Shown one piece after another: positions 54,655 to 61,065 of a stretch of 64,000 nucleotides of DNA. The DNA is from Saprospiraceae bacterium (GTDB lineage: Bacteria > Bacteroidota > Bacteroidia > Chitinophagales > Saprospiraceae): contig JANQQI010000073.1 in assembly GCA_028285085.1 (NCBI GenBank), positions 18,005 to 82,004 of the forward strand. Direction: 5' to 3'. A program made the position numbers and the translations under genes. Under the pieces are notes generated by a model, which was not told the DNA's origin, made no database searches, and saw only the letters and a program-made list of their open reading frames with translations. Every line of letters begins with the position of its first letter. Position 1 is the stretch's first letter.

Positions 54655-54815
54655 GGCAGATAAGGTGTTTGATGATATAAACTTTATGATTCAAAGTTCG
54701 CAACAACACTGAGGGGAAGGGATGATATTGATCAGCGATTTTGTTGATTTTTATCATCGGAAAAAGAGAAGAGAAATGGGACTTTTGTAAGGAACGAAAA
54801 TAAATCTACCCCTTT

Positions 54816-54830
54816 ATTACAGGTTGTAAT
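54816..54830. promoter_or_regulatory. Palindrome ATTACA-GGT-TGTAAT upstream of the usp gene
   Basis: A perfect 6-3-6 inverted repeat lies 42 bases before the plus-strand usp ATG, in a 218-base divergent region. A second repeat, AACTTT/AAAGTT at 54680-54698, lies near the minus-strand usp start. These could be operators for the stress genes; the AT-rich context makes chance possible. Confidence 0.3.
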
Positions 54831-54872
54831 TCGCGTTCAACTTGAATTAAAATAAAATAAAACCGCTATATC

Positions 54873-55667
54873 ATGAAAAAGCTCTTAGTACCTACAGATT
54901 TTTCTCCCAATGCTAAAAATGCACTGGAATACGCTATCCAAATTGCCCAACGTACCGGAGCGGAGATTCACATCATTCATACCTTCCAAGCACTCCAACC
55001 TACGGGGGCCTTGGTAAATATGGATCGTGTACTACGCGAAGATGGAGAAGCCCAGATGAGAAGTTGGTTGAATAATGTCAATTTTTCAGTACCCGTTACA
55101 ACTAAGGTATTGTCAGGGACTTTAACGAATATCGCCAAATCTTATACGCGTTCCGAGGGCATTGATCTGATTGTGATGGGGACACAAGGTGCTAGCGGTG
55201 TTAAAGAAATTTTCTTGGGCAGCCATGCTTCAGCGATGATTAGTAAAACGGAGGTGCCTTTGTTGGCGATTCCCAATAATTACCAATATCAAGATATTGA
55301 AGAAGTTGTTTTAGCGGTCGATTCAGAGGCTTTTGACAATGAGACGGTCCTTGAACCGCTGCGCGCCTTATTGAAGCATTTCACCGCTAAGCTTAAGGTT
55401 TTGCACTTAGAGCACGAAGAGATTGGAGCAGGGGTTGATCCTTCTCTTGCTGCCCCATTGCGTGGCTTGGATTACTCTTTCCATCAGCTCAACGATTTTC
55501 GAGATATTAACACGGCGATCAATGATTTTGTCGAATCGGGCGAAGCGAATATGCTCTGTATGATCCGTCGTAAGCATAGCTTCTTCAGTCAAATATTCCA
55601 CGTCAGCGCCACGCGTCGTGAGGTATTCAATAGCCCGGTACCGCTTTTGATTTTGCATGCGAGCTAG
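54873..55667 (+). CDS. Universal stress protein, tandem UspA domains
   Basis: The 264-residue protein begins KKLLVPTDFSPNAKNALEYA and carries the ATP-binding loop GTQGASGVKEIFLGSHA (G-x2-G-x9-GS) in its first domain. The second half is a degenerate Usp domain ending VFNSPVPLLILHAS. It is paralogous to the divergent protein at 53821-54654. It is monocistronic or linked to osmC; a long hairpin at 55711-55758 separates the two. Confidence 0.9.
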   Translation: MKKLLVPTDFSPNAKNALEYAIQIAQRTGAEIHIIHTFQALQPTGALVNMDRVLREDGEAQMRSWLNNVNFSVPVTTKVLSGTLTNIAKSYTRSEGIDLIVMGTQGASGVKEIFLGSHASAMISKTEVPLLAIPNNYQYQDIEEVVLAVDSEAFDNETVLEPLRALLKHFTAKLKVLHLEHEEIGAGVDPSLAAPLRGLDYSFHQLNDFRDINTAINDFVESGEANMLCMIRRKHSFFSQIFHVSATRREVFNSPVPLLILHAS

Positions 55668-55710
55668 ATGATAATGCTATTATCCGCTTGGATTTAAAGA
55701 TCCGTTGAAA

Positions 55711-55758
55711 ATTAGCATCCTGATTCATTTTAGAAAGTAAATGGATCGGGATGTTGAT
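55711..55758 (+). terminator. 20-bp plus-strand RNA hairpin between usp and osmC
   Basis: Bases 55711-55730 can pair with 55739-55758 over 20 consecutive positions, including four G-U pairs, leaving an 8-base loop (TAGAAAGT). A short T-rich stretch (GTTTT) follows. Because the four wobble pairs would be A-C mismatches in the complementary strand, the structure is plus-strand specific. It may terminate usp transcription or act as a leader element for the osmC-like gene 50 bases further on. Confidence 0.55.
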
Positions 55759-55807
55759 GTTTTAAAAAAGAAATATGTACCTTCTTTTCCAACATAAAAG
55801 TAAATGC

Positions 55808-56227
55808 ATGCAACATAAAGTAAGCACCAAATGGGCAAACACCGGGATCGCCTTTGATAGTACAATCGATACCCACCAACTTCGTATGGATTCAGGTGGT
55901 GAACTGGGACATGGTACCGGTCCCAGCCCTAAAAAACTATTACTAGCCTCGCTGGCGGGCTGTACCGGAATGGATGTGGTTTCTCTGCTTCAAAAAATGC
56001 GGGTACCTTTCACGGGCCTGGACATTGATGTAGAAGCAGACCTTACCGAGGAACACCCTAAGGTGTATTCTGAAATTCGCCTGGTGTACCGAGTATACGG
56101 CACCGATCTAAAACACGACAAGGTCGCTCGCGCCGTTGCCTTATCTCAGGATCGCTACTGTGGCGTAAGTGCCATGCTTCGCAAAAACTGTCCTATCATC
56201 TACGCTATTGATTACGCGGACGAATAG
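55808..56227 (+). CDS. OsmC/Ohr-family peroxidase
   Basis: The protein (139 residues from the ATG at 55808; 150 if the ATG at 55775 is used) has the two OsmC-family cysteines: C52 in ASLAGCTGMDVVSLL and C118 in QDRYCGVSAML. The GGELGHGTGPSPKKLLL segment precedes the first. Such proteins reduce organic or inorganic peroxides. It lies next to the universal stress genes, which fits an oxidative or general stress role. Its stop is one base before the convergent gene at 56229. Confidence 0.88.
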   Translation: MQHKVSTKWANTGIAFDSTIDTHQLRMDSGGELGHGTGPSPKKLLLASLAGCTGMDVVSLLQKMRVPFTGLDIDVEADLTEEHPKVYSEIRLVYRVYGTDLKHDKVARAVALSQDRYCGVSAMLRKNCPIIYAIDYADE

Positions 56228-56228
56228 T

Positions 56229-57602
56229 CTATTCTTTGACAAACCGAATGGGAGCTAAAGGAAGCGTGCCTCGATAGAACTGTGCATGGTAAACTCCAGT
56301 TGCCCAATTTGTTGAATTAATTTGTAATTCCAGTGCTTGGACAGGGCGCTGCAATACCATTTGACCCAATGCATTAAAAATCTGCAGCTGGGTTATCCCT
56401 TGAGTGTCGTTTAACCTGAGCGTGATTTGATCCGAAACTGGATTAGGAAATAGCTCGTATGATACATCTTGCCATTCTTGCAAGGCAGTTGGGCGATCGT
56501 TATTTATCTTGACGAGCTCGTTGCCAAGGTAATCCACATAATAGATGGACTGGTGAGCGAAGCGGATGCCCATCACACCTTCTGCGGGTAGCTCGAGGCG
56601 ACCTACTTCCATTAAACCATCGGGCAGGATTTGATAAAGAATCAATTCCGAAGTGCCATGATCACTCACCAATAGATGCTCATCTACCACTTCAATTCCA
56701 CTGGGTAATTCCAGATTTTGGTCAGTAACGACACTCCACTCGACATTAAATACGTCATGGGCTAGCCCGTCAGGACCGTCGTTGACGAGTTGCATCGTCG
56801 TATCACTGAATTGTGTGTCAAAGCGAATAATGCGTCCGTTCCCGCTATCAGCAATGTATAACCAGCCCGTAGACTGATCAACGGCCAAATGCGACGGCAG
56901 GTCATCCACCCGGTTTAAAGACATTTCGGGGAAATGCAGCGTCCGTCCATCACTATGATCATCTTCTCCCGGTGGATGCGGTGTCTTGAAGTCATAATGA
57001 ATCAAACGACCATTATAACCATCAAAGACCCAATAAGCATTGTCCCGGTCGTGAGCGATACCCATGCTATAAGTATTTTGGTGCAACATATCGATATGCG
57101 CGGATAAGCCCAGTGGATTGAACGAAAAATCGTAGCCGTACAAGGCTTCTTCGGAAGGCCAGAGTACGGGGCCTTGCCCTAATCCGATCACTTCATCACC
57201 ATAAATGTATTGCTGATAAGAGCCACCGGTGGTGGCAAAGTAGGTGTTGTCGCCAAAGGCAATCGCCATAGGTTCCAACATGAAATGGGGGTCGCCAGTG
57301 ATGCTACCGTAGACTACCGGTTGATCGGTGTCGGCTTGGTGTAGAATACGGATCCGAGAAGCTAATTCGAGATCAAACATCATCCCAGGGTGATCTTCTT
57401 GACCTTTTAATGTGACCCAGCATTCGTGCTGCTGCTCGGGGGCGGGATGGAAATCAAGATCGGTAGGTTTGACAATTCCTCCAGCTGAATCGGCCAATAC
57501 GACGAATTGGTTGTATTCGGGGTAATCGAAAAAATCAGTGATAGATTGTGCGTGAACAACACAAGACCCTGTGAGGAGTAAAAATAGAGATAGAATCCGC
57601 AT
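56229..57602 (-). CDS. Secreted beta-propeller-like protein with T9SS type A tail
   Basis: The 457-residue protein has a signal peptide ending in VHAQ. It then has NHL/SMP-30-like propeller segments (DLPSHLAVDQSTGWLYIADS, NGRIIRFDTQF, LELPSGIEVVDEHLLVSDHG). A type A sorting domain closes it (ELFPNPVSDQITLRLND, LQIFNALGQMVLQRP, IRFVKE). It should be exported by the type IX system and stay on the surface or be released. No catalytic residues were recognised. It is oriented toward the OsmC gene. Confidence 0.82.
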   Translation of the reverse strand: MRILSLFLLLTGSCVVHAQSITDFFDYPEYNQFVVLADSAGGIVKPTDLDFHPAPEQQHECWVTLKGQEDHPGMMFDLELASRIRILHQADTDQPVVYGSITGDPHFMLEPMAIAFGDNTYFATTGGSYQQYIYGDEVIGLGQGPVLWPSEEALYGYDFSFNPLGLSAHIDMLHQNTYSMGIAHDRDNAYWVFDGYNGRLIHYDFKTPHPPGEDDHSDGRTLHFPEMSLNRVDDLPSHLAVDQSTGWLYIADSGNGRIIRFDTQFSDTTMQLVNDGPDGLAHDVFNVEWSVVTDQNLELPSGIEVVDEHLLVSDHGTSELILYQILPDGLMEVGRLELPAEGVMGIRFAHQSIYYVDYLGNELVKINNDRPTALQEWQDVSYELFPNPVSDQITLRLNDTQGITQLQIFNALGQMVLQRPVQALELQINSTNWATGVYHAQFYRGTLPLAPIRFVKE

Positions 57603-57719
57603 GCTTTATAACTTTTGATATTATACATGCGATAAACAGAATAGCCAGTTGAAAATGGGTAGGAAGGAAAATTACATTAATCTTCATGAAAAACCAAGTG
57701 CAAGCTTTGATTACTGAGG

Positions 57720-58361
57720 TTATTCAGTTGCCGAGGCCAAATATTTTGCCACAATATCCGCTAATGGCGTCTCGTAGTCATTAACAAAAACGGGTTGATG
57801 GAAGTGAACTAATTTTTTCAATATGGGAACCAAGGCCTGTTTTTCTTCCGGTGAAAGGTTGCCGGCAACGATTTGACCAATAATACCGAGGCGAGGAGAG
57901 AGGGCTTTAAATAGCGCATTACCCTCGGAACTGAGTTGCACCAAGCGAGCGCGTTTATCATCCGGGTCGGGCATTTCTTCGGCTAAGCCTTTGCGGAGCA
58001 GACGCTTAAGCACTTCTATGCCTGAAGATGGATCCATCAAACTGCTTTGGATGACTTGTGATTTGCGCTGTGTGCCCTGATAATGCAGTACGATCATCAC
58101 CACCAGATCGTTCCAACCGGACAAAGGCGTATCCCTGGTCGCTTTGCGCACATAATGACGCGCGTGATACGTCAACTCGCCAATGGATTGCAAAATATCC
58201 TGATCAAGCTGGTTAGCAGTGGAGGAGGGTGAAGCTGGCGATTCAGATGCTTGTAATCGTTGCTGGAGCCAATGGGCAAAGGCCGTTAAGTCTTTTTGCC
58301 CGGTTTCCTTTTCAAAAGTTGCAAAATGATCTATCAGTTCATGAATGGGTTGATAATTCAT
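57720..58361 (-). CDS. MarR-family transcriptional regulator
   Basis: The protein (213 residues from the ATG at 58361; a TTG three codons upstream is possible) is longer than most MarR proteins. About 65 residues precede the first helix of the domain. The winged helix-turn-helix (about 85-155) contains TQRKSQVIQSSLMDPSSGIE, VLKRLLRKGLAEEMPDPDDK and RARLVQLSSEG, with the wing KRARLVQL typical of the family. It is divergent from the TonB receptor gene across an 81-base gap containing an inverted repeat. This suggests self- and neighbour-regulation. The ligand is unknown. Confidence 0.88.
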   Translation of the reverse strand: MNYQPIHELIDHFATFEKETGQKDLTAFAHWLQQRLQASESPASPSSTANQLDQDILQSIGELTYHARHYVRKATRDTPLSGWNDLVVMIVLHYQGTQRKSQVIQSSLMDPSSGIEVLKRLLRKGLAEEMPDPDDKRARLVQLSSEGNALFKALSPRLGIIGQIVAGNLSPEEKQALVPILKKLVHFHQPVFVNDYETPLADIVAKYLASATE

Positions 58362-58402
58362 CTGGATCAATTTTTTGATTGTATTTTAAACCAAAACCAA
58401 TA

Positions 58403-58440
58403 TACTATGTTTTAGATGTATTTGTAACAAAAACATGGTA
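58403..58440. promoter_or_regulatory. Candidate MarR operator (11-base arms, one mismatch)
   Basis: TACTATGTTTT (58403-58413) and AAAACATGGTA (58430-58440) are inverted copies matching in 10 of 11 positions, separated by 16 bases. They occupy about half of the 81-base divergent region between the MarR and TonB receptor genes. The right arm ends two bases before the receptor start codon, so binding could repress it. Confidence 0.45.
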
Positions 58441-58442
58441 AA

Positions 58443-60806
58443 ATGTGTTTTAAAAAATACCTTTTAGGCGGCATATTTATTTTACTGGCAGGCTTTATTT
58501 CAGCTCAAACCACCGTTTCCATCTTTGGAATCGTAGTTGATGCAAGAACTCAGGAACCGCTCATCGGTGTCAATGTCATTATCGACGGAACCAGCTTAGG
58601 AGCCACAACGGATTTGGAAGGGCGCTACGAAATCACCGGAATTATTCCCGGGAGTTACAATTTTACGGCGAGCTATCTCGGCTATCAGCCCAGTACCCGC
58701 TCCAATGTAATTGTCCAATCGAAAGGGAATGACGATATCAATTTTGCGTTGGCTGAGAGTAGTCTGGAATTGGCTACAGTAGAGGTTACGGCCAGCCCTT
58801 TTCAAACCAAATTAGCAACCCCTTTATCTTTACAAACCCTCTCCCCCGACGAGATTAAGACTTATCCCGGTGGGAACAATGATATTGCTAAAGTCGTACA
58901 GAGTCTGCCCGGCGTTTCGGGTTCGATTGGTGGTTTTCGCAATGATGTTATTATCCGCGGTGGTGCGCCTAACGAAAATGTATACTATCTCGATGGTATC
59001 GAAATCCCCAATATCAACCACTTCAGTACTCAAGGGAGTGCTGGTGGACCGGTTGGTCTACTCAACGTTGATTTCATCGAAGAGGTTGAGCTGTCCGCCT
59101 CTGCTTTCGGCGCTCAGTACGATAATCCACTCAGTGGGGTACTACAATTTGATCAACGACGAGGTAATCCAAGGGAACGGCAAACCAACTTACGGGTCAG
59201 TGCCAGTGAGGCTGCATTGACTACGGAGGGGCCACTGTTCAAAGGGAGTAAGGCGGAAGCTAATACCAGCTATATTGTCTCAGTACGGCGCAGCTACTTG
59301 CAGTTTTTATTTGAACTGCTCGAACTACCTATACGGCCAGATTACTGGGATTATCAATACAAGATTAATCACCAATTTGACGAATACAACACCCTTTTTC
59401 TTACCGGGATCGGTTCTATCGATGATTTTAGTGTCAAAGCGCCCGATGATTTTGATCCCGAACAGCAAACCGTGCTCGATCAAGTGCCGATCATAAAACA
59501 ATGGACGACCACTTCCGGGCTCGGCTGGAGACGCCGCCTCAAAAACGGCAAAGGGATTATGAATACCTATCTCAGTGTGAACATTCTCAACAACGACTTT
59601 TCTCGTTATGAGGACAATGAAGATCTAACTGGCTTGGTACTCCGGAACAACAGCCGAGAAACTGAGCAAAAGCTGCGCTACATTTATTCGCACTTTGTAG
59701 ATGGTTGGTCCATTTCGGGAGGTGCAAATCTGATTCGTTCGATTTATACTAATGAAACGGAAGATTTTGTGTTTGATAATACGTTCTCGACCGAAATCGA
59801 CTTTTGGCGCTACGGCTTTTTTGGTCAGGCCTCGAAATCCCTTTTCGGTGGTCGCCTGGATTTCTCGGCGGGCTTCCGCGTGGATGACAACTCTTTTAGC
59901 TCCGAAAACGCGACCCTTTTGAAGACCATTTCCCCTCGCTTGTCGCTCAGCTATGTCATTGACGAAGCGGCCAAGTGGCGTCTCAGTGGAACGGTGGGAC
60001 AGTATTACAAAATTGCACCGTACACGATTCTGGGGTATCAAAATCAGGAAGGAGAATTTGCTAATCGTGACGTGCCTTATATTGGAAGCTTGCACACCGT
60101 GCTGGGGATAGAGCATCGCGTAGGTTCATTCGGCAAGCTCAGTCTGGAAGGCTTTTTCAAAAAATATACGGATTATCCCATCTCCTTGGTAGATGGTGTA
60201 TCGTTAGCCAACAAAGGGGGAGATTTTTCCGTCCTCGGCAACGAAGAAGTCATCGCAGAAGGGGAGGGGCGGACCTACGGACTGGAGTTCTTGTATCAGC
60301 AAAAGTTGTACAAAAACTTCTACTGCATCTTAGCGTACACCTTTTTCAAAAGTGAGTTTACCGATATTTCGGGTGATTATTTGCCATCGGTTTGGGACAG
60401 TCGTCACCTGATTTCTGTTACCGGAGGTTATAAAACACGTAGCAATTGGGAATTTAGTCTGCGTTACCGCTTCGCCGGCGAAACACCATTCGCACCGGTT
60501 GATGTCGAGCAATCCCTGGATACCTACCCGGTTTTGATCCTCGACTACGATAATCTGGGCGCCAGTCAACTCCAGAGTTTCAATCAGCTCGATATTCGCA
60601 TTGATAAGAAATGGAACTTCAAAGCCTTGACTTTCAACCTCTATTTTGAACTACAAAATGCGCTGGCGCAGAATAATCCTTCACCACCAGAGTTCGGCCT
60701 CGATCGAGATGATGCCGGCAATATCGTAGAGCCCCGCCAATTGGTAGAGGTAGCGCAGTCGCCTAGCTCGGTACTGCCGATTATTGGGCTGGCGTTTGAT
60801 TTTTAA
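58443..60806 (+). CDS. TonB-dependent receptor with carboxypeptidase-like N-terminal domain
   Basis: The 787-residue protein has a signal peptide ending in ISAQ. A carboxypeptidase-like beta domain (about 25-110: SIFGIVVDARTQEPLIGVN, GATTDLEGRYEITGI) and a plug domain (about 125-235: VQSLPGVSGS, VIIRGGAPNENVYYLDGIEI) follow. The beta-barrel ends in GLAFDF. It would import a siderophore, sugar or other nutrient using energy from TonB. No SusD-like partner is present. The control is likely by the divergent MarR protein. A terminator follows 22 bases after the stop. Confidence 0.9.
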   Translation: MCFKKYLLGGIFILLAGFISAQTTVSIFGIVVDARTQEPLIGVNVIIDGTSLGATTDLEGRYEITGIIPGSYNFTASYLGYQPSTRSNVIVQSKGNDDINFALAESSLELATVEVTASPFQTKLATPLSLQTLSPDEIKTYPGGNNDIAKVVQSLPGVSGSIGGFRNDVIIRGGAPNENVYYLDGIEIPNINHFSTQGSAGGPVGLLNVDFIEEVELSASAFGAQYDNPLSGVLQFDQRRGNPRERQTNLRVSASEAALTTEGPLFKGSKAEANTSYIVSVRRSYLQFLFELLELPIRPDYWDYQYKINHQFDEYNTLFLTGIGSIDDFSVKAPDDFDPEQQTVLDQVPIIKQWTTTSGLGWRRRLKNGKGIMNTYLSVNILNNDFSRYEDNEDLTGLVLRNNSRETEQKLRYIYSHFVDGWSISGGANLIRSIYTNETEDFVFDNTFSTEIDFWRYGFFGQASKSLFGGRLDFSAGFRVDDNSFSSENATLLKTISPRLSLSYVIDEAAKWRLSGTVGQYYKIAPYTILGYQNQEGEFANRDVPYIGSLHTVLGIEHRVGSFGKLSLEGFFKKYTDYPISLVDGVSLANKGGDFSVLGNEEVIAEGEGRTYGLEFLYQQKLYKNFYCILAYTFFKSEFTDISGDYLPSVWDSRHLISVTGGYKTRSNWEFSLRYRFAGETPFAPVDVEQSLDTYPVLILDYDNLGASQLQSFNQLDIRIDKKWNFKALTFNLYFELQNALAQNNPSPPEFGLDRDDAGNIVEPRQLVEVAQSPSSVLPIIGLAFDF

Positions 60807-60827
60807 AAACCATTTTCTGATAGCTCA

Positions 60828-60870
60828 AAGCAGTGTGGATGAATTTCTAACACTGCTTGCTCTTTTTCTT
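60828..60870 (+). terminator. Intrinsic terminator after the TonB receptor gene
   Basis: AAGCAGTGT (60828-60836) and ACACTGCTT (60850-60858) form a perfect 9-bp stem with a 13-base loop. A T-rich stretch (CTCTTTTTCTT) follows. It lies 22 bases after the receptor stop codon. Confidence 0.8.
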
Positions 60871-60896
60871 ATGAATTTTTATATTTTACAAAAAAA

Positions 60897-60931
60897 ATTG
60901 TGAATGCCTAAATGATACGCATCTTCACAAT
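60897..60931 (-). terminator. Minus-strand terminator-like hairpin
   Basis: ATTGTGAA (60897-60904) and TTCACAAT (60924-60931) form an 8-bp stem, extended by a TGC/GCA pairing with a small bulge. The adjacent A-run at 60891-60897 reads as T-run on the minus strand. No minus-strand gene is seen immediately upstream, so its role is unclear. Confidence 0.35.
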
Positions 60932-61065
60932 CTAATAAATGGCCGAAATACCTTCGGCTTTATCTCCTTCGACCATAAAATAATGCCTTGCTTTTTGTCC
61001 ACTATAAAGCGAGGTGCTGCTAATTCGTTTTGGATTAGGACTTATTTCATATTCAAAAAGAAATT

